Source: JAYRSJ01 sp041920215
GTDB lineage: Bacteria > Pseudomonadota > Gammaproteobacteria > Burkholderiales > Burkholderiaceae_C
Reading direction: 5' to 3'
Length of the DNA stretch: 64,000 bases
Assembly (NCBI GenBank): GCA_041920215.1
Contig: JAYRSJ010000006.1
Span: forward strand, 1 to 64,000
The notes under the pieces are model-generated. The model did not search any database. It saw nothing but the letters and a program-made list of their open reading frames with translations, and had not been told where the DNA came from. This document shows positions 1 through 8,645 of the stretch, in pieces. Every line of letters starts with the position of its first letter. Positions within the stretch are counted from its first letter, which is position 1. A program made the translations under genes and the position numbers.

Positions 1-3000
1 GATGGCGGCGCTCCACGCACCGCTGCCCACACGCTGGCGCATGTACAGATCGCCGGCCGTGAACGTGGCATGCCAGCCGGTGCTGCCGTTGACCGAGTAC
101 TCCACCTGCACCGCGTCGCCCGGCGATCCAGGGGCGCCGGCCGCGCCGTCAAGGCGCACCGGCGCCGACCAGCTGCCCACCAGCACATTGGCGGCGGTTT
201 TTTCGGCGGTGCTCATCCATAGCGGGTCGCTGCCGGTGGGCGGGGCGTCAGACCAGCCAACAGGGGTGCCGTCGCCGGTGGGGGTGGTCGGGGCGGTGGC
301 CGCCCGCCGAAACACGTAGTCAACAAAGTTGCCTGCCGTACCGGGTGCGCCGGGCGCGCCCGTGGCTCCCGTGGCGCCGGCCCTAGCCTTGCTGATGCTA
401 ACGCGCCAACCCAGCGGCTCCAGCGTGCCCTTTGTGGCCACCACGTCGATGTAGCTCACGTCAAAGCTGCTGCTGAGCGCGGTGAGCGTGAGCAGGCCCT
501 CCTCGCTCAGCGTGCTGGTGACGCCGGGGCCATCGGTCTTGCTGAGCGTCCAGGTGGCGGTGTCGTCTTCCGTCCCTGCGAACACGCGCACGGTGGCATA
601 GGCGCCGGTGTAGCTGGTGACCACGCCCGCGCTGGTGGCCGGCAGCACCCAGGCGGCGGCGGTGCAATCGAGCCGGTAGAAGGCCAGCTCGACGCTGTCC
701 ACCGTCACGAGGGTGAAAGTGGCGCTGGCTGACTCGTTGCCGCTGGTGTCGAAGTGCTTGGCGAAGATCTGGTATTCGCCCGTGGCCGTGGGGCGCCAGG
801 TGTAGGTGTTGGCGGCGATCTCGGCGATGGGGGTGCCGCTGGCCCAGTCGGTGCCCTCGCGCAGTGCGGTGTAGGCATAGTCGGCATCGGTGCTGGCGGC
901 CCAGTAGATCTCGACCAGGCCGGGCAGCGCGCTGGCGGAAAGGCCGGTCACATTGCCAGGCGCCTCGCTCTTGCCCACCACCACATGCCGCCGCTGGGCA
1001 CTCCACAGGCCGGCCACCAGACCGTTGTGGGCGCGGGCCTGCACGATGTAGGCCTCGCCGTCCTGCAGGCCATCGAGCAGGGCCTGGCTCTCGGTGCCGG
1101 GCACCTCGGCGGTTTGCCACTGGCCGGGGTCGACGGTGGCCGGGCCGTAGCGCAGCTCGATGCGGCCACCCTCGCGCACGCCGGGGGTCATCACTGCGGG
1201 CCAGCTCACGCGCATCCGACTGATGATGGTGCCGTCCTGCAGGCGCAGCAGGTAGGCGGTGCCGCTCTGGGGCTCGTCCAGCACCAGCTGGGGCACGTCG
1301 AAGAGGCTGGGCAGCGTGGTGTTGGGGGCAGGGTCGCGGCCGGTGAGCTCGGCCACCTCGTAGATCTCGGCCGAGGTCTCGGCCAGGCTGAGCTGCACGC
1401 CGCGCTGGGGGTGCCAGCGCCAGCCGGTCACCTCGAAGGGCTTGGCCTCGAAACCATAGCGCGGCAGCGTGGCGGCGCCCACGTCGAACAGCTCGCAGCG
1501 GTAGGCGCTGAAGTTGCAGCTGGCCTCCATGCGCAGCGAGGCCTGCGACTGGCGGATGGTGATGCGGGCCAGGTGCTGGGCGTGGGCGATGTGGTTGATG
1601 CCCTGGTACTCCACCGACAGCTCGTAGGCGCCCTCGGCGGCCTGCAGCGTGCTGTCGACTACCGCTGGGAAGGGCAGGATCTGCCAGCGCTGCGCGGGGT
1701 CGACGCACTCGCCGGACACGGCATTGACCTTGCTCTCGCGCGGCACGCCGTTGCTCAGGCGCAGCACGGGCTCGGTGCCGGGCAGGCCCTGATCGTCCAG
1801 CGGGCTGGCGATCCAGTCGGGGGTGAGCGCAAAGCTGGGCGCGGCGCTGTAGCCGGCGCGCAGCCGCAGCGTGCCGCCGGCCCAGCCCCAGCGGCCGGCC
1901 ATGGTCTCGCAGATCTCGTCCATGGCGGCGCGGGGGTCGCCATCGGTGGCGATCACGATGCCGCAGCGGTAGCGCGGCAGGGTGACGTTGTCGACCACGC
2001 CGCCGGGGTACAGCGGCGTGATGGTGCGCATGGGGAAGGTGGTGGGGGCCTCGCACACCGTGGCGTCGGCCTGCACATCGGTGGCGCGGATTTCGTCGGC
2101 CGGTACCGCCCAGCCCAGCGGGTGGCGCGCGTAGTGGTAGGCCAGCAGCGCGGGGTTTTCGGTGAAGGCGGTGGTACCGGTGCGCGGGTCGAGGACGCGG
2201 GCACCGCGCAGCACGGCGGTGATGTTGGGGATGCCCTGCGGGAACACATCGGGGTCGAACTCGAGATCGACCACGGCCAGGGCCATGCCGGCGAAGCGGT
2301 CGTTGACGCTGATGTGGTCGGGGTACTCGGCGGCCAGCGTGGCGCCCACGTTCTGCGCGTCGCTGCCATTCCAGGTGCGGATGCGCACCAGGCTGTTGGT
2401 CTGCGTGGCCTGCCACAGCAGGCGCACCGAGCCCGATATGCCGGGGTTGCCGGTGACGGTGATGGTGCTGCCGCTGACGCTGACCACCGGTGGGTCTTGC
2501 GCCGCCTCGGCACCGCCCACCAGATAGGCGGCCGACACGGTGCCCGGCACGATGGTGCCCCCGGCCACCACATGGCTGGCGATGCCGCCGGCAATGCTGA
2601 GCACCGTGCTGCCGGTGGTGATGCTGCCCTTGTTGTAGGGCGCGGTGAGCACGTGGCCGCTGCCGCTCAGGGTGACAGGGAGGTCGTTGAAGTAGAACTG
2701 CTCGAAGCCGTCGATTTCGTGGCCGGCGAAGCTGATCACCAGCGTGAGCTTTTCGCCATGGGTGCCGCTCACCCAGCGGCGGCGGATGCCCTCCACCGTG
2801 CGCACGCGGCCCAGCACCAGGGTGGCGGCGGCGTTGGGCTGCACGTCGACCATCTGCATGCGGTCGCGCAGGCTGGCGTTGTAGGCGGCCTTGGCCTTGC
2901 GCTCAGCGCGCTTTTGCTGGATCTTGCCCACCACCAGGCTGCCCACCACCTGGGCGGCCAGGATCTGGGTGGCCGACCAGGCCAGCGCCGTGCCCACATA

Positions 3001-3033
3001 GTTGATCGCGGCGGCAACGATTACTTGCGGCAT
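1..3033 (-). CDS. Tail-tip/host-specificity protein J (3' end outside window)
   Basis: Central tail-tip protein that contacts the host receptor. At least 1011 codons are open from the ATG at 3033 to the left edge with no stop. The N-terminus begins MPQVIVAAAINYVG and resembles the lambda J/HK97 gp24 class. Near residue 688 a fibronectin-III-like stretch starts with APGNVTGLSASALPG, and short collagen-like Gly-X-Y runs occur near residues 884-898 (GATGATGAPGAPG) and around 961 (GAAGAPGSPG). The region after these reads like a variable receptor-binding part. The start overlaps the preceding gene by 13 nt, as expected in a coupled tail operon. Last gene of the visible late transcript. Assignment to J is from position, size and domain character. 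Confidence 0.85.
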   Translation of the reverse strand, partial: MPQVIVAAAINYVGTALAWSATQILAAQVVGSLVVGKIQQKRAERKAKAAYNASLRDRMQMVDVQPNAAATLVLGRVRTVEGIRRRWVSGTHGEKLTLVISFAGHEIDGFEQFYFNDLPVTLSGSGHVLTAPYNKGSITTGSTVLSIAGGIASHVVAGGTIVPGTVSAAYLVGGAEAAQDPPVVSVSGSTITVTGNPGISGSVRLLWQATQTNSLVRIRTWNGSDAQNVGATLAAEYPDHISVNDRFAGMALAVVDLEFDPDVFPQGIPNITAVLRGARVLDPRTGTTAFTENPALLAYHYARHPLGWAVPADEIRATDVQADATVCEAPTTFPMRTITPLYPGGVVDNVTLPRYRCGIVIATDGDPRAAMDEICETMAGRWGWAGGTLRLRAGYSAAPSFALTPDWIASPLDDQGLPGTEPVLRLSNGVPRESKVNAVSGECVDPAQRWQILPFPAVVDSTLQAAEGAYELSVEYQGINHIAHAQHLARITIRQSQASLRMEASCNFSAYRCELFDVGAATLPRYGFEAKPFEVTGWRWHPQRGVQLSLAETSAEIYEVAELTGRDPAPNTTLPSLFDVPQLVLDEPQSGTAYLLRLQDGTIISRMRVSWPAVMTPGVREGGRIELRYGPATVDPGQWQTAEVPGTESQALLDGLQDGEAYIVQARAHNGLVAGLWSAQRRHVVVGKSEAPGNVTGLSASALPGLVEIYWAASTDADYAYTALREGTDWASGTPIAEIAANTYTWRPTATGEYQIFAKHFDTSGNESASATFTLVTVDSVELAFYRLDCTAAAWVLPATSAGVVTSYTGAYATVRVFAGTEDDTATWTLSKTDGPGVTSTLSEEGLLTLTALSSSFDVSYIDVVATKGTLEPLGWRVSISKARAGATGATGAPGAPGTAGNFVDYVFRRAATAPTTPTGDGTPVGWSDAPPTGSDPLWMSTAEKTAANVLVGSWSAPVRLDGAAGAPGSPGDAVQVEYSVNGSTGWHATFTAGDLYMRQRVGSGAWSAAI

Positions 3034-3521
3034 GCGGCGCTCCAGGCAACAAAGGGCGGCACCACCGGCGCCAGGCCCAGGGCCGCCGGGGCCAGCCACT
3101 GGCCGCCACCGGCATGCACGGCCAGCAGCCAGCGGCCGGCCTGGCTGGTGAGGCCGGCATCACCCGGCAGCGCCTGGGCCACCGGCACCGCGCCGGCCAG
3201 GCGCTGCTGGCAGATGCCCGCCAGCAGCGCCGCGGGCCGCGCCGGGCAGCCGGGCTGCGGCTGCAGGCCCAGGCGGCGCATCAGCAGGCGGTGGGCGCCG
3301 CCCTCGCTGCTGTAGCGGCCGCGCAGATCGGCGGCGGGGTCGACGCCGGTGAGGGCCTCGGCCGCATCGGCCACCAGCAGCGCGCAATCGTGCGCGCCCC
3401 AGGCGAAGGGCCGGGCCAGAGCCTGGGCCAGCAGGCGCTGCAGCCGGGCCTCGGCGCCGGGCAGGCGCGGGGCCGCTGCGGTGGTGGCGGGGGCGGTGAG
3501 GGTGTGGCTGCTGCTCATCAT
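3021..3521 (-). CDS. DUF6950-like tail protein in the lambda K position
   Basis: 166-residue protein between the L-position gene and J. After a short Ala-rich leader it has the pattern PFAWGAHDCALLVADAAEALTG followed closely by DLRGRY, which is characteristic of the DUF6950 family often found here in siphophage tail operons. The DC pair resembles the active-site cysteine surroundings of NlpC/P60 peptidases, so a role in tail-tip peptidoglycan passage is possible but the His partner is not obvious. The ATG at 3521 forms an ATGA overlap with the upstream stop, which decides the start. Family call good; enzymatic role is inference. Confidence 0.7.
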   Translation of the reverse strand: MMSSSHTLTAPATTAAAPRLPGAEARLQRLLAQALARPFAWGAHDCALLVADAAEALTGVDPAADLRGRYSSEGGAHRLLMRRLGLQPQPGCPARPAALLAGICQQRLAGAVPVAQALPGDAGLTSQAGRWLLAVHAGGGQWLAPAALGLAPVVPPFVAWSAACRK

Positions 3522-4090
3522 TTGCGGAAGAAGCTGGCCTTGGGCCAGGCCAGGGGGGCGGCGTCGGTGGCGGGGTCGAACTGCAGCGAGGTGTCGCCGG
3601 GATAGCGGCGCAGCTGCTCTTCGGCGCTGTAGCGGCGGGGCTTGGGCCGCACGGCCTGCAGGCCGCGGTGCTCGGCGGTGACGGTGATGGTGGCGGTGGC
3701 GCCGTCGCTGAAATCGGGCACGTTGAGGGTGCCGGCCCAGGCGAGCACGGGGTCGGCCACGGCGCCGGTGCTGGGGTTGAGCAGCGCGTCCCACACGCGC
3801 ACGCGGCGGCCCTCCACCGGCTCGGCCAGGGCCAGGGCGAGCTGGCTGCCGTCCACACCCGGCATGGTGAGCCGCAGGCCCTGCAGCTCGCCGCTGACGT
3901 CCTCGATGGGCTCGATGATGCCGGCCCCGCTGCGCAGCCAGGTGTGGCCGGACCACTGAACATCGAGCCCCGCGGTGGTGAGGCGCACGGTGCTGGAGAG
4001 CTGCAGCTCGATGAGCTGCACCCAGGGGATTTGCTCGCCAGCGGCGAGTCGCTCCAGCAGGGCCTGGGCTTCGGGGGAGAGCACGCGCAT
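3518..4090 (-). CDS. Minor tail protein in the lambda L position
   Basis: 190 residues from the ATG at 4090 (MRVLSPEAQALLERL). An upstream in-frame extension exists but overlaps the previous gene heavily, and the ATG lies 2 nt after that gene's stop. The protein is a mixed beta sequence (VQLIELQLSS, TIDV-type strands, a central DALLNPSTG turn) typical of small tail-tip assembly proteins of the lambda L/DUF1833-DUF2163 type. No catalytic motif or metal-binding cysteine cluster is seen, whereas lambda gpL carries an iron-sulphur cluster in its C-terminal domain, so homology to gpL itself is unproven. Coupled by ATGA to the next gene. Confidence 0.6.
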   Translation of the reverse strand: MRVLSPEAQALLERLAAGEQIPWVQLIELQLSSTVRLTTAGLDVQWSGHTWLRSGAGIIEPIEDVSGELQGLRLTMPGVDGSQLALALAEPVEGRRVRVWDALLNPSTGAVADPVLAWAGTLNVPDFSDGATATITVTAEHRGLQAVRPKPRRYSAEEQLRRYPGDTSLQFDPATDAAPLAWPKASFFRK

Positions 4091-4092
4091 GG

Positions 4093-4707
4093 TCAGTACA
4101 CCTCGCGCAGGCTGATCTCGACCGGGCCCTGCCAGCCGGCGCGGCCGTATGGCAGCTCGGCCCGGGGGGTGCTGATCTCGAAATTGCACACCGGCGCCTG
4201 CCAGGACAGCGCCGCCCCGGCGGCCAGCGCCACCCGCAGCGGGTGCACCAGCGGCACGGTGAGCACGCCGACCCCGCTGGCCACCGCGCCGGCATAGCCC
4301 ACCAGCAGCAGCTGCGGGCCCGGGGCGCCCAGCACATCGCCGCCCAGCAAGGTGTCGCCCGCCACGCCCTGCACGCTGAGCTGGCGCGCACCGGCCAGCG
4401 CCGCCGCGGCCACGGTTGGGCCGCCGCGCAGGGTGCCGCCCGGCACCTGGCGGTGCGGGTGGCCCAGGCGCACCCAGTAGCCGCCGCTGATGGCCTCCAT
4501 CACGAAAGCCTCGCGGCGCGCCGCGGCCAGGGGCTCGCAGGGGGGCAGCACCAGGGTGGCAAGCAGGCGGTCGGCCAGGTGCGAGACGCTCTGGGTGTTG
4601 CCGCTGAAGAAGCCGCTGAAGGCGCTCTTGGGCGTGTGCGCGCCCCAGCGGAACTCGCGCGGGGCAAAGGCGCGATCGGCAAGGGGCCAGGTGATGAGGG
4701 TGGGCAT
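4093..4707 (-). CDS. Distal tail protein in the lambda M position
   Basis: 204 residues starting MPTLITWPLADRAF at the ATG 4707, directly after the tape-measure gene. No specific family is recognised. The sequence is rich in small residues and beta-prone segments, with a Gly/Leu-rich middle (GDTLLGGDVLGAPG) and a C-terminal part FEISTPRAELPYG that recalls domains packing on tail rings. By position between tape measure and tip genes it should be a distal-tail or tail-tip ring component. Function rests on location only. Confidence 0.55.
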   Translation of the reverse strand: MPTLITWPLADRAFAPREFRWGAHTPKSAFSGFFSGNTQSVSHLADRLLATLVLPPCEPLAAARREAFVMEAISGGYWVRLGHPHRQVPGGTLRGGPTVAAAALAGARQLSVQGVAGDTLLGGDVLGAPGPQLLLVGYAGAVASGVGVLTVPLVHPLRVALAAGAALSWQAPVCNFEISTPRAELPYGRAGWQGPVEISLREVY

Positions 4708-4723
4708 GATGTGTTGGGCGGGC

Positions 4724-6883
4724 TCAGCTCGCGAAGGCGCCGCCGGTGCGCATGGAGCGCAGCAGCTGCTGGTTGTTGCGGGCCACCATGCCCTGCACCA
4801 GGGCCACGGTTTGCGGGCCCACGTCGCCATTGATGGTGTAGTGCTGGTTGATGACCATGGGCGCGCCGCCCTGCCCTCCCCGGCCGAGCTGGCCATTGGG
4901 CACGATGTGGCCGGGCTGCTGGGGCACGAAGACCTCGGCCCCGTTTTCGCCCACGCGGTAGGCCATACCGGCGCGCACGGGGCCGCCATTGGCGCGGCCG
5001 CCGCCCAGGCCATAGTCGGCCAGGCCCTGGCCGCCGCTGGTGAGGCCGATGCCGTTGGTGTCGAAAGCCTTGAAGCCGCCGCCGAACATGTACTGCAGCA
5101 GGTTCTGGATGAGGCTGTTGCCAGCGTTGACGATGGGCTCGATGCGGGGCGTGAGCACGGTCTTGGCGAACTGCGCCTGCAGCTCGCGCAGGAAGATCTT
5201 GCCCAGGGTGTCGCCCTTGCGGAAGCCTTCGAGCAGGCCCTGAGAGATGCTCTCGCTGAGGCCGCTGCGGGCGCGGTCTTGCACGTCGTCGAGCGCGTTG
5301 CGGGCCGACTCGGCGGCGGCGTTGCGGCCCACGCGGTCGACGATGAGGGACTTGCGGCGCTGCAGGGCCTCGATCTCTTGCTGCAGCAGCTGGAGCTGGC
5401 GCTCGTCGACGCCCTCTTTCTCGCGCAGCGCGAGGGTTTGCTCGCGTGTGGCGATGGTGGCACTGAGCCGCGCCAGCTCCACATCGGCCAGCGCGGCCTC
5501 GGTGAGGCCGATGGCGCTGTTCTCGCGCTCCATCTGGGCATTGGCCTCGACGAGCGCGGCCACCTTGTCGAGCTCGGCGCGTGCGGCGCGGCTTTGGGCG
5601 GCCACGCGGCCCTCTTCCAGGCTCTGGGCCTGGGCGGTGAGATCGTTCTGCCGCGCCTGCTGCAGGATCTGCTCGCGCAGCCGCGGCGTGAGGCCTTCGA
5701 TGCGCCCGCGCTGAATGTCCAGCAGCGCGCGCTCGTACAACGTGAGGTTGCGGGTGGCCTCGCCCTGGCGCTGCAGCTGTTCGAGGTAGCGCTGGGCTTC
5801 GCTGGCAGCACCAGCCCGGCCGGCCGCACCGGCGTCGGCGGTGGTGTCAAATGTGACCGCGGGCTTGACGAATTCAGGGTTGACCTTGCCGCGCCCTGCA
5901 CCGGCGTCGCCATCGGTGAGGCGGTAGAAGTTGCGCTGGGCATCGCGCGCCGCCTGCAGGGCCTGCTGGTAGCCAGCCTTGGCTTTGTCGAGGTCGGCCT
6001 GGTAGCTCTCGGGGCTGATCATCAGCTTGAGGGCATTGCGCTCGGCCAGCACCACCTGGGCTGCCGCCACGCCCACCTTGGCACGCAGGGTCTGCAGCTC
6101 GGCCATCTCCTCCTTGACCGAGCTGAGGCCGAACAGCCCTTTCCAGCCGTTCTCGCGCCCGTTCTCTGCCAGCTTGTTGAGCGCCTCGATCAGCGGGTAC
6201 ACGCCTGCACGCGCCGCATCGCTGGCCAGTGCTTGCAGCTTGAACAGCTCTTTGTTGAACCGCTCAGCCTGCGCGGCCTGCTCAGCAGTGACCTTCGCAT
6301 TGAGCTCGCCCGCCTCGGCCAGGTCGTTCAGGAAGGGCGCCACCTCCTTGACGCTGCGGCCGAAGATGGCCTGCGTGGCGGCCGCCTTGCCGGCGCCGTT
6401 TTCGTACCGCGCAAGCGCCTGGGCCACCTCGCGCATGGCCTCGCCTGGCGCCTTCTTGCGCAGCTCATCAGCGCTCAGACCGATGGAGCGCAGCGCTTTG
6501 GCCACCGGGCTGTCGGCGTTGCCTTCGGCGATGCCGCGGTTGAGCTTGAGCATGGCGTCGGTGACGAGCTCGAGGCCGGCACCGTTGCGCCGCGCCAGGT
6601 CTTCCAGGCCGCTCAAGACCTCGATCTTCTCGCCGGTGGCATCGGCCGCGTCATTGAGTGCATCAAAGCCATCGGCCACCGCCTTGACGCCCGACAGCAC
6701 GGCCGCCACCGAGAAGCCCGCACCCAGCGCGCCCAGGTTGAGCCCCAGGCCGGCCACGCGCTCCTGCACCCCGGCGGTGACCCGGTTGGTGTCGGCCATG
6801 GTGCGCTTGAAGGCGGCGAAGGTCTGGCTGAAGCGGTCTTCGCCCTCGATGATGACCTTGGCCTTGCGCTCGGTGGTGCTCAT
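4724..6883 (-). CDS. Tail tape measure protein
   Basis: 719-residue protein that sets tail length and is ejected ahead of the DNA. It is long, mostly helical and coiled-coil prone, with a hydrophobic N-terminal segment near residues 50-70 (LGALGAGFSVAAVLSG) and a C-terminal motif YRVGENGAEVFVP followed by GHIVPNG, a signature of lambda-H/lactococcal-type tape measures. The ATG at 6883 overlaps the stop of the gpT reading frame (ATGA); an upstream GTG at 6904 is less likely. It directly follows the gpG/gpGT chaperones, as in lambda. At about 0.72 kb-equivalents of residues it predicts a tail somewhat shorter than lambda's. Confidence 0.9.
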   Translation of the reverse strand: MSTTERKAKVIIEGEDRFSQTFAAFKRTMADTNRVTAGVQERVAGLGLNLGALGAGFSVAAVLSGVKAVADGFDALNDAADATGEKIEVLSGLEDLARRNGAGLELVTDAMLKLNRGIAEGNADSPVAKALRSIGLSADELRKKAPGEAMREVAQALARYENGAGKAAATQAIFGRSVKEVAPFLNDLAEAGELNAKVTAEQAAQAERFNKELFKLQALASDAARAGVYPLIEALNKLAENGRENGWKGLFGLSSVKEEMAELQTLRAKVGVAAAQVVLAERNALKLMISPESYQADLDKAKAGYQQALQAARDAQRNFYRLTDGDAGAGRGKVNPEFVKPAVTFDTTADAGAAGRAGAASEAQRYLEQLQRQGEATRNLTLYERALLDIQRGRIEGLTPRLREQILQQARQNDLTAQAQSLEEGRVAAQSRAARAELDKVAALVEANAQMERENSAIGLTEAALADVELARLSATIATREQTLALREKEGVDERQLQLLQQEIEALQRRKSLIVDRVGRNAAAESARNALDDVQDRARSGLSESISQGLLEGFRKGDTLGKIFLRELQAQFAKTVLTPRIEPIVNAGNSLIQNLLQYMFGGGFKAFDTNGIGLTSGGQGLADYGLGGGRANGGPVRAGMAYRVGENGAEVFVPQQPGHIVPNGQLGRGGQGGAPMVINQHYTINGDVGPQTVALVQGMVARNNQQLLRSMRTGGAFAS

Positions 6884-7490
6884 TGCAGATCGCCTTCCTG
6901 CCACATGTGTTTCATCAGGTGGTACTCCTCGGCGGTGAGCCGCTCACCCAGTTGTTGCGGCGGGCAGCCCATGCGCACCGCCAGCCAGAGCCGAAACCTC
7001 AGCTCTGGCTGCTGGAGTTTTTTGCGCGCGCCCTCCCATCGAGACCGCTGAGCCGCTCGGCCACGATCTGCAGCCGGCCGATGACGCCGGGGTGGTGCTG
7101 GTCCATCAGCTCCCACTCGTCGGCGCTGTAGAGGCTCAGGCCGCCGGTGCCCTGCACGCTGCGCGCGAGCAGCTCGGGCACGTAGCGGCCGTACTGGCGC
7201 CACTCGTCGAAGCCAAGATCGAGGGGCACGCCGGCCGGGGGCTCGGCCGGCTCGCCGCCCTGCGCATGCGCGGCCTGGGCCTCGCTGTAGAGCCGGGCCA
7301 GGGCCTGCTCCTTGATGGCGGTGACGGCCCAGGCCTCGCTGGCCAGCAGGCCCACCACCAGCACGCTGCCGCGCAGCTCGGGCACGGGCACCCGCTCCTT
7401 GCGGCGCACGAGGGTGGGCCCGGTGTCGAGCAGGGGCAGATCGGTGGGCACGGCGGCTGGGGCGGTGGTGGTGCTGTTGCTGGCGGTCAT
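6880..7490 (-). CDS. Tail assembly chaperone gpGT (predicted -1 frameshift fusion)
   Basis: Predicted 203-residue product made when ribosomes translating gpG slip back one base on the A AAA AAC heptamer at 7023-7017. After the slip, 45 further residues are read (LQQPELRFRLWLAV then an amphipathic helix ending in KHMWQEGDLQ). This tail matches the small gpT/DUF4035 type in length, position and helical character. In lambda the gpGT:gpG ratio is essential for tape-measure wrapping and tail assembly. The frame has no well-placed start of its own, and its stop overlaps the tape-measure ATG. The fusion is inferred from sequence and family precedent, not observed. Confidence 0.78.
6999..7490 (-). 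CDS. Tail assembly chaperone gpG
   Basis: 163 residues beginning MTASNSTTTAPAAVPTDLP. It follows the tail-tube gene by 11 nt and precedes the tape measure, the lambda gpG slot. The body (LVRRKERVPVPELRGSVLVVGLLASEAWAV and a C-terminal helical DEWRQYGRYVPELLA region) is typical of siphophage tail chaperones that coat the tape measure during tube assembly. The last codons GCA AAA AAC lie just before the stop and form the slippery site that gives the longer gpGT. Confidence 0.8.
   Translation of the reverse strand: MTASNSTTTAPAAVPTDLPLLDTGPTLVRRKERVPVPELRGSVLVVGLLASEAWAVTAIKEQALARLYSEAQAAHAQGGEPAEPPAGVPLDLGFDEWRQYGRYVPELLARSVQGTGGLSLYSADEWELMDQHHPGVIGRLQIVAERLSGLDGRARAKNSSSQS
7017..7023 (-). 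promoter_or_regulatory. Slippery heptamer A AAA AAC for -1 frameshifting
   Basis: On the minus strand the gpG frame reads GCA AAA AAC, giving the X XXY YYZ heptamer A AAA AAC in the right phase. A -1 slip moves translation into the gpT frame that is open to 6880. It lies six codons before the gpG stop, the usual place. GC-rich sequence follows, but I did not establish a specific stimulatory stem-loop or pseudoknot. Confidence 0.82.
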
Positions 7491-7501
7491 GGCGCTGTGG
7501 A

Positions 7502-8161
7502 TCAGCTGGCGTAGGCAGTGCCGGTGTTGGTGAGCGCGATGCTCACCGGCGTGGTGACCTTGCGGCCGCTGGAGCTGGGCGCCAGCGCGGCGGCGAAGGT
7601 GCCGTAGGCGGCGTACTTGCTGCCATTGGCGAAGGTGATCAGGAAGGGCCGGGCGCTGCGGGCCTTGAAGGCGCGGTTGGCCTCGATCAGCGCGGCATTG
7701 GCCGGGTCGTAGAGGCTCACGAAGCCATAGGTTTGCGGGGTGCTGGAGACCACGGCCTGCACGTCGCTGACGTCGTGGATGGTGGTCACATCCTCGAAGA
7801 TGGGCTCGCCGCCGCTGGCGCTGGGCTCGGTGAGGGTGGTGAAGCTGCGGTCGAAGGTGACGACCTTGAAGCTGCCGCTGATGAAGGTCTTGTAGCCGGT
7901 GGTGTCTTCACCCTCCAGCTCGAAGGTGTTGGTCGCAGCGTTGACGTTGGCGACGCGGAACAGCCGGGCGTTGACCTCGACCATGCCCTGGCACTCGATG
8001 AGCACATAGGCACCGTTGGCGGGGTCGGGGCCGCCGGCGTCGTAGGTGAGCACAGCGGGGCTGGCCTTGCTGATGCCGGTGACGGTGACAGCCGCGGCGA
8101 TGCCGGCGGCGCTGGCCATGGCGACCGCAACGTTGGACCAAAAGAGTTTTTCGCCGGACAT
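7502..8161 (-). CDS. Major tail tube protein (gpV-like)
   Basis: 219 residues from MSGEKLFWSNVAVAM. It lies between the tail terminator and gpG, the slot of lambda gpV. The protein is beta-rich with a GxxNAxTNTFELEG strand-turn pattern near residue 75 and a T-rich C-terminus (TTPVSIALTNTGTAYAS), features common in tube subunits that stack as hexamer rings. A phage Ig-like C-terminal domain, as in lambda gpV, is not evident. The ATG has an upstream AAGGAGCCCC region. One of the most abundant virion proteins if the prophage is productive. Confidence 0.78.
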   Translation of the reverse strand: MSGEKLFWSNVAVAMASAAGIAAAVTVTGISKASPAVLTYDAGGPDPANGAYVLIECQGMVEVNARLFRVANVNAATNTFELEGEDTTGYKTFISGSFKVVTFDRSFTTLTEPSASGGEPIFEDVTTIHDVSDVQAVVSSTPQTYGFVSLYDPANAALIEANRAFKARSARPFLITFANGSKYAAYGTFAAALAPSSSGRKVTTPVSIALTNTGTAYAS

Positions 8162-8191
8162 GGTGGGGCTCCTTGTGTGGGGTGGTGTGGG

Positions 8192-8620
8192 CTAGAGGAT
8201 GGTTTCGGGGGCGCCCTGCCGGGTGACGAAGCTGGCTTCGAGCCGCAGGCGCAGGGTGCCGGCCGCGGCCTCGCCCTCGCGCTGGGGGCTGCGCTCGATG
8301 GCGATGAGGCGCAGCTCGTAGGGCGGCGCCTCGGCAAAGAGGGCCTGGCGGGCCTGCAGCTCGCCAGCGTCCATGTCGGCCTCCAGCTGGTCGACGCTGC
8401 GCAGCTTGAGTTCGGCGCTGAGGCTCAGGGTGTTGAGCTCGTCGGCGGGGTAGTGGATGGTGTCGAGCTCGATCTCGTTGCCGTCGATGAAGACCAGCCA
8501 GGCGGGCAGCTCGCTCTCGGCCAGTGCGCGGTAGCGGCCCTCGTGCACGCGCGCACCGGTGAGCGGCAGGCCCAGCAGCAGGGTCTTGAGGGCGGCGCGG
8601 ACGGTGGCGGTGGCAAGCAT
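8192..8620 (-). CDS. Tail terminator (gpU-like)
   Basis: 142 residues from MLATATVRAALKTLL. The pattern of an N-terminal helix (VRAALKTLLLGLPL), then PAWLVFIDGNEIELDTIH and a C-terminal strand LRLRLEASFVTR fits small tail-terminator proteins of the lambda gpU type, which cap the finished tail and form the interface with the head. It sits between the head-tail connector gene and the tail tube gene, as in lambda. The longer upstream in-frame reading would overlap the neighbour, so the ATG at 8620 is preferred. Confidence 0.68.
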   Translation of the reverse strand: MLATATVRAALKTLLLGLPLTGARVHEGRYRALAESELPAWLVFIDGNEIELDTIHYPADELNTLSLSAELKLRSVDQLEADMDAGELQARQALFAEAPPYELRLIAIERSPQREGEAAAGTLRLRLEASFVTRQGAPETIL

Positions 8621-8645
8621 GGCGGGCGGGTGAGCAACAGGGGCG

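Noticed and set aside
754..3315. 853-codon open frame on the plus strand opposite the tail-tip gene
   Set aside because: It is antisense to protein J and to the K-position gene. Its Gly/Ala/His/Gln-rich composition is that of a high-GC shadow, and the minus strand carries coupled phage genes.
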